From an uncultured Methanobrevibacter sp. (lineage in GTDB: Archaea > Methanobacteriota > Methanobacteria > Methanobacteriales > Methanobacteriaceae): a stretch of DNA of 64,000 nt. The translations under genes and the position numbers were made by a program. Position 1 is the stretch's first letter. Each line of letters opens with the position of its first letter. Below the pieces are notes generated by a model, which ran no database searches, was not told the DNA's origin, and was given only the letters and a program-made list of their open reading frames with translations. This document shows, piece after piece, positions 47,801 to 54,800 of this stretch. The DNA is taken from NCBI RefSeq assembly GCF_947169325.1, contig NZ_CAMVPN010000001.1, positions 80,089 through 144,088 on the forward strand, written 5' to 3'.

Positions 47801-50773
47801 GTTGGTGCTACCGGTGAGGTCATTGTTAATGTTGGTGGTGAAAACCATACCGGAACAATCGATCCTGTAACAGGCAAGGCTATTGTAACAGTTGATAATG
47901 TTTCAGCGGGCAATCATACAATCGCTGTTGAATATGCGGGTGACGGCAACTACTCAGCCAACTACACAATCTCCAATATGGTTGTTGAGAAAGCCAAAGT
48001 CGAATCAGACCTTACTGTTGTTGATCATGGTAACGGCACTGTTGTTGTGGTTATTGGTGATAATGCGACCGGTAATGTGACTATCAAGGTCGGTGATAAT
48101 GAGTTCAATGCTACTGTGGTTAACGGTACTGCTGTCGTTAATGTCGATAATGTGACTCCGGGTATTCATGAGGTTGAAGTGATTTATTCAGGTGACGGCA
48201 ATCATACCAATGCTACCGCTAATGCTAACATTACTGCTCCTAGGTATGATTCACAGATGAACGTTACTGTTGGTGAAGCCAAAGAGGGTGAGCCTATTGT
48301 AATTACTGTTGAAGTTCCTGTTGGTGCTACCGGTGAGGTCATTGTTAATGTTGGTGGTGAAAACCATACCGGAACAATCGATCAGGTAACAGGAAAAGCA
48401 ATTGTAACAGTCGATAATGTCTCACCAGGCAATCACACAATCGCTGTTGAATATGCAGGTGACGGCAACTACTCAGCCAACTACACAATCTCAAACATTA
48501 CAGTTGAAAAGGCAAAGGAAATCTCAGAAATTACCGTGGTTGACCATGGAAACGGCACTGTAGTGATAGTCGTTGGAGATAACGCTACAGGTAATATCAC
48601 TGTTAAAGTAGGGGATAAGGAATACAATGCCACTGTCATAAACGGAACAGCAGTAATCACATTGGACAATGTCACTCCTGGAGACCATGAAATTGAAATA
48701 GTCTATTCAGGTGACGGCAAACATAGCAATGCAACTGCAAACTCAACAATAAACGTTTCAAATGTCAAAACATCAACACAAGTTGAAGTTTCAAACATCA
48801 ATGTTGGCGAAAAGGCAATCGTTAAAGTGACAGTTGACCCTAAAGCCACAGGAGAAATCACAATTGAAATCGACGGTGTGAAATACACAAAAGAGGTAAG
48901 AAACGGCGCCGCAACATTCGAAGTTGAAAACCTCACTGCAGGTGAAAAATCAGTATTTGCTCTATTCAACGGAGGCGAGGACTATCGCGAAAGCTATGCT
49001 TCAGCACAGTTCAACGTGTCCAAAGTCAAAACATCATTCAATGTCACAGTCAATGATGTCCATGTCGGTGAAAACGTAACCGTTACAATAACCCTTCCGG
49101 ATGACGCAACAGGACAAATCCTCATTGACATTGACGGCATCGGATACTATGCAAATGTAACTGACGGTGTGGCAACCGCCTACATCCCATATCTGCCAAG
49201 CGGAACATATGACGTGAACATGACCTACAGCGGTGATGAGAAATACGTATTGGGTTCAAACAGGACTTCCGTCAAAGTCCAGAAACTCGAATCATTCGTA
49301 ATTCCGCAGGCAGTAAACATCAAGGTCGGTGAAAACGAAATCATCAAGCTGTTCGTCCCTAAAGATGCAACCGGAAATGTCACACTAGTGATTGACACAG
49401 AAGAGTACACATTCTCCCTTCCTAACGGTGCATTGGGAACCGCATATGTTGAAGGTGAAAAATACACAGTTGCAGTAAGCGGAGGAAACGGTGAAATAAC
49501 AATTTCAGGTCTTCCTAAAGGAGAATACTTCGTAAGCGTCAAATACAATGGAAATCACAAGTACCTGCCGTCAACAAACTCCACAATATTTACTGTATCA
49601 AAAATTGATACAAAAATGGATGTGATTGATGAGGGCAACGGAACAGTCAAAGTGATCCTGCCTGATGATGCAACCGGAAACGTTACTGTCAGTGTGGACA
49701 ACAGAACCTACACTGCAGCTGTTGAAAACGGAACAGCAACAATCACATTGAATGAGACTACTCCGGGAGTCCATGACGTTGAGGTGAAATACTCCGGTGA
49801 CAATGATTATTCAAGCAAGACATCTAACGCAACAGTTGACATTCCAAAATATGAAACTCCGATTTCAGTTTCAGCCGATGACATCTATGTAGATGATGTT
49901 GCTGTCGTTACAGTAACAGTTCCGGATGACGCAACCGGTGATGTTACAATTGAAATCAACGGTGTTGAATATTCCTCAAAAATCAGTGATGGAAAAGCAA
50001 TCTTCAATGTTGAAGGCCTTGCATTTGGAAACAAGACAGTTGCAGTGACATATCATGGCGACAAAAACTATCTTGAAAACTTCACCACCGGACAGTTTGA
50101 AGTGATGAAAAGACCTTCTACGGTCAGTGCAGTTTCCAAAAACATCAAAGCAGGTAAAAATGAGGTAATCGTCGCATCTCTTCCAAGTGATGCAACAGGT
50201 CAGGTACTGGTAAGAATCAACGGCATCGGCTATTACGGAACTGTTGAAAACGGTAAGGCCAATGTGATTGTTCCAAACCTCAAGTCTGGAAGCTACACAG
50301 CAGAAGTAACCTATGAAGGTGATGAAAAGTACCTGTCAAGCAACACTACAACATCATTCAAGGTAAGTCCGTCTTCAACTCCAATTTCCGCTTTCGGCGA
50401 TGAGATTGATGTGGGTGAAGATGCTGTTGTTGTAATTGACCTTCCAAGCGATGCAACAGGAACAGTGACAATCAGGATTGACGGAAAAACACTAACAACT
50501 GACGTGAGTGACGGCAGAGCAGTATTTGTGATTCCAGGTTTAAGTGAAGGAATCTATATTGTAAATGTCTACTACTCAGGTGATGTCAATTATCCTGCAA
50601 ACGAAACAGTGACCCATGTCATTGTAAATGATAATCATGACAGAAACGATACAAACATTTCAGCACATGCTGGAGTGGAACTGTCAGGTTATCCAACAGG
50701 AAATCCGATATTGATTGCATTATTGGCAATGCTGTCAATCGGATCTGTGCGCTTTAGAAGATTTAGAAAATAA
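35804..50773 (+). CDS. Giant adhesin-like surface protein (4989 aa): signal peptide, two consecutive beta-helix regions, Ig-like domain array, C-terminal anchor
   Basis: ORF 35804..50773. GGAG at ~35790. Signal peptide MNWQRILIFCLILCIVCSVSTVSA. Ends TGNPILIALLAMLSIGSVRFRRFRK*. Confidence 0.95.
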   Translation: MNWQRILIFCLILCIVCSVSTVSAVDTSADDANDTLTTSKGEVVGVGNELSLGSSPNVEVLATGGGSFKDLNDLINDPNLASNPTIDLPQNYTYDNSKDGDYKKGIFFTKAMTIDGHGYAIDGNNLARIFGIGTRFANNQITHPGTDGPVTLKNIIFVNAFSNEGNQNEGFGAIEFYGDANAQSTLLLENCTFLNNRAPCAAALSMGYSYNNLVNITNCTFEGNTATVIGGGAIRLRNNVNNLKITDTLFKSNKALASDSGAIHLASGGVGTLIKNCTFESNNAYTMAGALSCSVEGLKIDNCSFISNSATQTNTGRAGAVYISGRNALINNSRFIDNYATFSSNAYGGGAIEIGSAALNTTINYCNFTGNHAEKSHGGAISSQNGRDITINNTRFEENYAASGGALFFENPTNLMMFNNTFKKNYVVGQFGGAIHFNSKSENVHLLNSSFISNTATKSNAGRGGAIRFDGSENGFKYFYIYNVDFIDNHARDEGGAFSHNQKGLYFYFENCTFINCTTEKRTNAWGGGMYFNAYDSSLKNITFINCSSQSGGSMSIKWSVGCKFENITIINSSASAYGGAVMIWDKDSVFANATIINTTCDSYGGAIAVSANYGSSPARVTLTDINITNSKAQYGGAIYLNGDYSNLNNINITKSSAINGGGIIVHSSENTFTKIRFNDSIATSNGGAMYINSDHQTIRNATFEGCNATNCGGAVYIGNYIYIYVHDSIFNNSYAYNGGAFYYAGSLGTVVSIHNSTFTNNNASHNGGAVYYVVVDDTGSDNKVIYRDYNNFDGEGDNSTGRTTLTMRSSAGSTYAKRIDDCYFKNNNDYKFTMAASSATDTVLGIVTISSPQDPNSRSFRVVVNITQGNRLVTQLILSTPLDYQNYFRPAEKRFIISTRENLTKDTEYNVSVGFEDNTYLYKEAKSSFKTANVFAYGDFKILQRLINEAIAGNGIVTLERDYIFTAAEDWGTMVNFPDDWCMNITSSITINGQGNSIDALGYSRIFNITGANVVINNVKLVNGNTSGIYNDAILHQGKTKAYGDGIQKGGAIFWAGENGVLNNTDVLDNFAEYGAGIFYNSTASNCKIANSSFSNNRATKSGGAIECNATKMNLTNTIFESNYAQNGSALCRESGATGGFGYNNTFIRNQAEIAGAALAWMKAENIYINNYTFIDNTAGFSGGAIYVGEDSTNCTVAYSRFSGNNVTSSSNGHGGAIEWYADTGNVINSTFVNNNAPTGGAIYVGGASGHINITQSGFLRNHAILSGGAIDLVASSVTVNNSYFRENTASNGGAIFVGGTGENNFINASYFTDNNATNGRGGAINWNASAGQIYDTNFTRNHADYGGAVYIGGSSDNSKIVNVRFTKNNATYNGGAIDWNATGGKLYNTTFISNYAGEYGAALCRESGATGGGGKNNTFISNHAGIAGAALGWINVNKISIDNYTFIDNTADRSGGAIYIGAGSDNCNIINCTFRGNNVTNLTGGHGGAVDIVADNATIKNSNFTNNNAFYGGAVFVGSASGNTNITNVTFTRNNANVDGGAINLQASGVRLNDTRFHSNNALRNGGALYVGGEGTTNVIYNSTFEDNRAENNGGAVYWRAHAGHIAYSNFTNWNTAINGGAIYLNGVSSNTNITHVIFRNNYAYKNGGAIDCNSTRMNLSYTLFESNWADEYGAALCREKGATSGFGEYNNFTSNYAGIAGAALAWLDVENININHYRFTDNIANQNGGAIYASVGSNNFTVNNCVFTGNNVTNDTAGHGGAIDIDSDNNTIKNSNFTNNNAFDGGALHIGSASGHTNITNVIFTKNGALNDGGAINLDASGVRLNDTKFYNNTAVKNGGALYVGGVGTTNTINNTLFDNNKAGSRGGAIDWLAKKGEITYSNFTRNSAESGGAIFLNGQSSESVLSHLIFENNAATKNGGAIDCNATLVNLTHTKFASNTAEFGGALCRESGAKGGFGVNNTFDKNHATKSGAALAWLGVENIKINNYTFTNNTADYSGGAIFVGPGSDNCQVHNCTFDENYISNAISGRGGAIDWIGNNGTVKNTTFNKCISINAGAIYVDEKSDNFTVKNSTFTECNSLTNGGALVLNGDNVTVYNSTFISCSGNDYGGAIAGFTSNNGNITDCYFKYNTVGIRISPQGVYYGEGGAIYWENSKNLTVKDSRFKSNAAHLSGGSISANNCSDSVVCNITTQDETAFRNGGSVAWLNSNNVTIKNSTFNDSGANYNGGSLYMAGVNATIKDTLVNYTWASWGRGGGLYVDGNVTLNNVTFNDTHGDEDNATAIYFKSGISNILNSKFANSFNSIGIAPKANVTIKGTNLTADDPNKTLKYLEDNSTVGVEKTKYAIWNDGELYLEKNNFDYVIFNNGTITSKTYLDVLYNQTWNVTWNETFTFRANITDDNNNSIISVKSLKTWNNHDMGGTFNMSYNQRKLNTYFQDVFIIYGSDAGLANCVNRSGTIRVKMPVYLSLTADATNPDHVVITATLTPQYKSNHTITDKFVYFKLGSLTFSGPISSQYPKNWTISRSQWELANLAAGTHMVTAEFKEDDYHLGVENWTTFDVHFRESWIRVAIANINYGETATALITTNSNATVNFTFHGRNIVIPVTMTKNPTTGYYEGRVDTTVAEYITTGLHDVDVVLAENEYYAFNTNRTSFEVRKLNTTVGATRIAVIQVGDKQVITVTVHDTYAPKNPTGFVNIAIGGETHYKKLDANGQATLNIYDLAKGEYNNYEVEYEGDGIFNGNSTKVSFRVDGDDDYNITVKVNDVKLGENATIYIVLPISVTNNLTVFVNNTKYENVTVKDGLAIVNVNTTVLNNPGRYVVNVTYPGDSVYALKQNNGNKFNVTATDDWTLNLNVVSRPYGENTVFTVTLPGNVATKMVNLTVDGEYHPVSINNAGVGTLTLNNLSGGLHSVVANYTGDARYVTKTNSTKFLVERAASTVTLTQNANGDVIATVLPTNVTGTVTFFVNERNYTVNLVRNVATLNRNNLTIGNNSIAVVYNGDINFTSSKNSTKFPIAKNPALVNVTATNETYGKDSTITVKVPTAQKGYVTITVNDTLINTTVKIENGEAKFDVGDLGVGRYIVNVTYLGDDSHTTEKNFTYFNITKATLTPVIIAQNVTVEENASFVISVNDDFKGKVKISVIGGTTHYDDGLQSLIYINKLPKGTYTANVTFYGDNNYTDKSVLVDFNVSAVEPTINVTIADATYPHDTNAIVKVSGYANGTVEIKVGENTYTRQIHNGEVTIPITGLDAGLKEASVKFTSADDYNTNVNTTYKFFINQTDSHIDINVTPESGLQSGDDVILNITVSCTGDVIVYVDGKENKDVLSNNRIVLNKNDLSVGDHTVVVYYPGDTNYRSSSASHTFTVGKHDSKVNVTVDSTVPYNEVVEITVETPKAQTGYVTITVNSRNYTAKLKDGVAKFNVTGLKVDKYTVNVTYEGNENYTVKDNSTKFEVTQISLKATVIGVNVTDAMNSTFVISVPDDYEGQLTITVDGETYTGNADSIIQMTKLTVGEKTAHVVFADDNNYKGTAFDVTFNITKSENALPVTTVVNSTTVVVTVPENVTGNVTVVLPNGTNKTVVIKNGSAIVTLENMTPGENNITVIYTDGNNTITTNATVTIPKYDSDMKVIVSEAKAGGNATVTVEVPVNATGTITVTIDGKTYTTDNIISGKATITIENLTAGNKTLIVEYSGNANYTANYTLANFTVAPGKVESEIIVVDHGNGTVVVVIGDNATGNVTIKVGDKEFNATVVNGTAIVNVTNVTPGIHEVEVIYSGDGNHTNATANANITAPKYDSEIKVEITEVKAGEPTTVTVYVPVNATGTVTVTIDGKTYATDNITDGKAVITTDNLTAGPKTVIVEYSGDGNYSANYTVENFTVAGGKVESEIIVVDHGNGTVVVVIGDNATGNVTIKVGDKEFNATVVNGTAVVNVDNVTPGIHEVEVIYSGDGNHTNATANANITAPRYDSQMNVTVGEAKEGEPIVITVEVPVGATGEVIVNVGGENHTGTIDPVTGKAIVTVDNVSAGNHTIAVEYAGDGNYSANYTISNMVVEKAKVESDLTVVDHGNGTVVVVIGDNATGNVTIKVGDNEFNATVVNGTAVVNVDNVTPGIHEVEVIYSGDGNHTNATANANITAPRYDSQMNVTVGEAKEGEPIVITVEVPVGATGEVIVNVGGENHTGTIDQVTGKAIVTVDNVSPGNHTIAVEYAGDGNYSANYTISNITVEKAKEISEITVVDHGNGTVVIVVGDNATGNITVKVGDKEYNATVINGTAVITLDNVTPGDHEIEIVYSGDGKHSNATANSTINVSNVKTSTQVEVSNINVGEKAIVKVTVDPKATGEITIEIDGVKYTKEVRNGAATFEVENLTAGEKSVFALFNGGEDYRESYASAQFNVSKVKTSFNVTVNDVHVGENVTVTITLPDDATGQILIDIDGIGYYANVTDGVATAYIPYLPSGTYDVNMTYSGDEKYVLGSNRTSVKVQKLESFVIPQAVNIKVGENEIIKLFVPKDATGNVTLVIDTEEYTFSLPNGALGTAYVEGEKYTVAVSGGNGEITISGLPKGEYFVSVKYNGNHKYLPSTNSTIFTVSKIDTKMDVIDEGNGTVKVILPDDATGNVTVSVDNRTYTAAVENGTATITLNETTPGVHDVEVKYSGDNDYSSKTSNATVDIPKYETPISVSADDIYVDDVAVVTVTVPDDATGDVTIEINGVEYSSKISDGKAIFNVEGLAFGNKTVAVTYHGDKNYLENFTTGQFEVMKRPSTVSAVSKNIKAGKNEVIVASLPSDATGQVLVRINGIGYYGTVENGKANVIVPNLKSGSYTAEVTYEGDEKYLSSNTTTSFKVSPSSTPISAFGDEIDVGEDAVVVIDLPSDATGTVTIRIDGKTLTTDVSDGRAVFVIPGLSEGIYIVNVYYSGDVNYPANETVTHVIVNDNHDRNDTNISAHAGVELSGYPTGNPILIALLAMLSIGSVRFRRFRK
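36000..42650 (+). repeat. Gene 4 Pmp/beta-helix repeat regions (two helices, second starting ~38600)
   Basis: GGAI/FxxN repeats interrupted at ~38162-38900 by a non-repeat segment and a second N-cap-like motif. Confidence 0.88.
43500..50600 (+). repeat. Gene 4 Ig-like domain array
   Basis: Tandem ATG.V.I.(I/V)(D/G)...Y...GDxNY...F.V units. Confidence 0.88.
46978..48760 (+). repeat. Near-identical 516-519 bp tandem repeats in gene 4 (3 close copies plus a diverged fourth)
   Basis: tgttgttgtggttattggtga at 47005, 47521 and 48040; diverged copy tgtagtgatagtcgttgga at 48559. Long stretches of copies 2 and 3 look identical (e.g. ~47608-47862 vs ~48127-48381). Confidence 0.92.
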
Positions 50774-50802
50774 ATCTTCTTTTTTCTTTTCTTTTTTTTT
50801 AA
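50756..50802 (+). terminator. Putative terminator spanning the stop codon of gene 4
   Basis: Perfect 10-bp inverted repeat agaagattta (50756-50765) / taaatcttct (50771-50780), with stop TAA at 50771-50773 in the 3' arm, then tttttcttttcttttttttt. Confidence 0.6.
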
Positions 50803-51629
50803 AACTTCTTATTTTCACTTATATTTTCAAACATCTTCAAACTTTTTTATGAAATTTCTCACATAGACATGGCACTATTTCGATAAACTCATATGGGGTG
50901 AGCAGTACAAATAGGTCAGGTTTGTCATGATATTTTCTTGAGGGTAATGTGAAAACCCTATTTTGAGGCCAGGTTTATAATTCATTTAATGGGCTGTTTG
51001 TGAATTTTCTTGTTTTAGTCGAAATAAATCAATATTAACATATTTTCACATCGTTTTTTATTTTCACATAATTTTTAAGCTTTGCTTTGTTGTCTCTTGT
51101 TATTTTCGTGAAATAATTTCTTAGATTTTTTTATTTCAACTCTTCGCTTTTAAATTCTATTCCTTAGGCATGATTTTTGTTCGTATATATTGAAAAAAAG
51201 TATGGTTGAAAGTATTTTATTTATAGGTGGTATTGCTGTTTAATAATTTGGAATAGGTTAATTAAATTGCATATATTTTGCTTTCATCGATTACATCATT
51301 TAATATTTTGTAAAATTAGTATTTTTTAATCTAGTATTTTATAAATTCGTACTCATTATGTACCTAAATTTTACCATTTTATTGAAAAATGTTTAGTTTA
51401 TTTTTGATATTGCATCTATTGTTTGGTAATTGTTCGTAAGTATTGGAATATATTTAGAATAATATCTTTTTTATTTCTTTTGTTTAGTTTTAGGTATGCC
51501 TAAATTAATAATATCCAAGATTTAGTGTTGTGTTTAAAAAGGTATTAATTTTTGATTATAATGATGAACAAATGTTCATAATTTTTAATAAATTTCTGAA
51601 ATGATTTTAATTATTTTTTCAAAAGGTTT

Positions 51630-51651
51630 GAAAGTAAACCTTATATATTAT
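51630..51651 (+). promoter_or_regulatory. BRE/TATA-like promoter of gene 5
   Basis: gaaagtaaaccttatatattat, ~85-106 bp upstream of ATG 51736. Confidence 0.5.
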
Positions 51652-51690
51652 AAGAATCTAAAATAAATATCACTATAGACTCTCCATAAT

Positions 51691-51709
51691 CCGTTAAAAA
51701 AATTAACGG
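51691..51709 (+). promoter_or_regulatory. 5' leader hairpin of gene 5
   Basis: CCGTTAA (51691-51697), loop AAAAA, TTAACGG (51703-51709). Confidence 0.5.
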
Positions 51710-51735
51710 GTGTTATAAAATGGAGGGGGTGTATT

Positions 51736-51810
51736 ATGAATAGAAAAGAGATATTGACAATAATATTATTAATATGTGTTATTTTCTCACTGCAGGCAGT
51801 AACTGCTGCT
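51736..51810 (+). other. Signal peptide, gene 5
   Basis: MNRKEILTIILLICVIFSLQAVTAA. Confidence 0.85.
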
Positions 51811-54800
51811 GACAGTGGATCAAATAGCACTGACGGTAATGTCTTGTCAGTTGATAATAATGTCTCTGCATACACTCTCCCAGATTCTGAATCTAATGAC
51901 TTGTTGGGGTACGATAATGCAGTTTCATTTGATCAACTGAAAAAAGACCTTGATAAAACCGGAGATATAACTCTGGATAAGAACTATACGTATTTAGATT
52001 CAGATATAGCTAGCGTAGGCAATAAAGGAATTACTTTAACTGGTACTAAAACCATCAACGGTAATGGTAATGTAATCATTGATGCGAATCAGATGTCTAG
52101 AATATTCGTTATTGTACCAGGCGCTAATATAACATTGAAAGGAATTACATTTGTTAATGGTAATGCTACTGCTTTACCAGATGGTACTGCAACAGGTCAT
52201 GGAGGGTCTATATTAGCAAATGGTGAAATCCATATTGACAATTGTAATTTCCAAGATAACACTGCTACATACGGTAATGGGGGTAGTGTATTCATCAAAG
52301 GCAGTGGCAGTACTATTACCAATTCTTACTTCAAGGGTAATCGTGCTATCAATAATGGTAAAGATAGTATTGGTCCAGGTGGTGCATTATTCATAGTTGA
52401 TGCTAATAATGTCAAGATTAGCCATTCAATATTTGAATATAACTATGCTGGTTTGAATGGTGGTGCTATTGCAAGTAAAGATGGTATCACTAACTGTACT
52501 ATTATCAATTGTACTTTTGAGCATAACACTGCTAATGGTTCTGCTGGTGCAGTGGGTATGCAAAGTTCTAATTTTAAAATGTATAACTCTACCTTCAAGC
52601 ATAATGAAGCTAGAGGACTATTTAATAAGACAGGTACTACACCTTACTATCCTGGTAATGGTGGTGGAATAGTAGTCAGAGCACATAACAGTTATGTATA
52701 TAATACTACTTTCATCAACAATACTGCTGCACTTTATGGTGGTGCATCATTCTTATCAAATACTACTGCTGATCCTACCAATAACAATACTAAGTATGAG
52801 CTTTGTACCTTCATTAACAATACTGCCAGTGTTAATGGTGGTGCGCTATATTGGGTTAAAGGTGCTCATTATGGTTATGTACTTAACTCAACATTTACCA
52901 ACAATACTGCTGGCCGTAGTGGTGGAGCTGTATACTGGTTCGGTACTACTGGTACTATCAAGCATTCCAACTTTACCAACAATACTGCTTTAGGTATCGT
53001 AGAGGATAAGGACTCTTATGGTAACCTTACATATGGCGGTAATGGTGGAGCTGTCATGTGGGTAGGTTCAAATGGTACAGTATATAACTGTACATTCACT
53101 ACTAACAATGCTACTAATAAAGGTGGTGCTGTATACCTGCAAGGTAGCAGTGGAGGTCTTTGTAATAATACTAAGTTTGATACATGTACATTTACCGGTA
53201 ATATTGCTGGTGTAAATGGTGGTGCTATTGATTGGTATCGTGGTGCTAGAAATGGTCATATCCTAAATTCTGTATTTGAGGATAATATTGCTAATAGGTC
53301 TGGTGGTGCTGTATTCTGGTCTGGTATTGGTGGTGAAATCAAATATTCCAACTTTACTAACAATAAGGCATTAGGTATTAAGGAAGCTAATGATACTTAT
53401 GGTAATATGACCTATGGTGGTTATGGTGGTGCTGTAATGTGGACAGGTCCTAACGGTACTATAGACAATTGTAGATTTATTACTAATGAAGCCCACTATA
53501 ATGCTGCTGTAAATCAAGGTGGTCGTGGTGGTGCAGTATACCTGCAAGGCAGTGCTACTGATAACTGTACCAATGCTACATTTAGTAACTGTAACTTTAC
53601 AAGTAATATTGCAGGTACTAATGGTGGTGCTATTGATTGGCACACTGGTGCGCATGATGGTAAGATTACTCATTCCACATTTGAGTACAATGTTGCAAAA
53701 TCGAATGGTGGTGCTGTATACTGGAGAGGTCACCATGGTGACATATTTTATTCCAACTTCACCAACAATAGGGCTGAAGGTGAACACCCTGGTAGTTATG
53801 GTAATATTGGTGATGGTGGTGCAGTCTTCTGGGCAGGTATTAACGGTACTGTAGATCAATGCAGATTCATCGAAAATGAAGCTGTCAAAAATCCTAATTA
53901 TGTTAACGGTGGTCGTGGTGGAGCAGTATATATTGAAAATTGTTCACATGGTAATAAGAATACTACATTCCACAACGTTTACTTTGAAAGTAATATTGCA
54001 GGTACTAATGGTGGTGCTATTGACTGGCACGAAGGTGCGGAAGACGGTATGATAGAAAACGGTATTTTCATAAACAACACTGCTCAACGTAATGGTGGTG
54101 CAATCTTCTGGTACGGACACAATGGTATAATCAAAAATTCAAGATTCACCAACAACAGGGCAACAGGTGAGCACCGTGAATATAACTTTGACATTAACAT
54201 GACTGCAGGTGATGTAATACTTGTTACTGCACGTCCGGACATACAGGATGCTAAGGTTCATAAATTGTATGTAGTAAACCAAACTATTACAAAAACCACT
54301 TACACTTCAGAATATTACATAATTGTAGTAAATTCATCAACTGGTATACATGAATGGAAGCAAATTAGTGAAAGTGAAGCGGCTTCTCAATATGATTTAA
54401 CATTGCCTCAAGGTAATGTTACCAACTGCACTGAATTGCCATCCAATTCAAGTGCTGAATTAAATAGATTATATATTCTCAACATTACAACTACAAATAA
54501 AATCGCTCACTTTGAGTCTTGGGTCGCATTCATCAATTCATCTAATAAAAAACAATGGAAACAATTGGATGAGATTGACATTCCAGTATCTGAATCAATC
54601 ATTTCTCCTGTAGATTGGGCAATAGACCAATACTACGGTGGTGACGGTGGAACTATCCTTTGGAGTGGAGACATTGGTTACATATATAACTGTACTTTCA
54701 CAGATTCCAATTCCGCTCGTCGTGGTGGTGCAGCATACATGACTGGAAGTGACTACGTAACATACGATTCATGTAATTTCACTAACTGTACTTCAGGTAC

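Noticed and set aside
46978-48540. Possible CRISPR-like repeat array
   Set aside because: Repeats are ~519 bp, contiguous and in frame; no short repeats with unique spacers and no cas genes.
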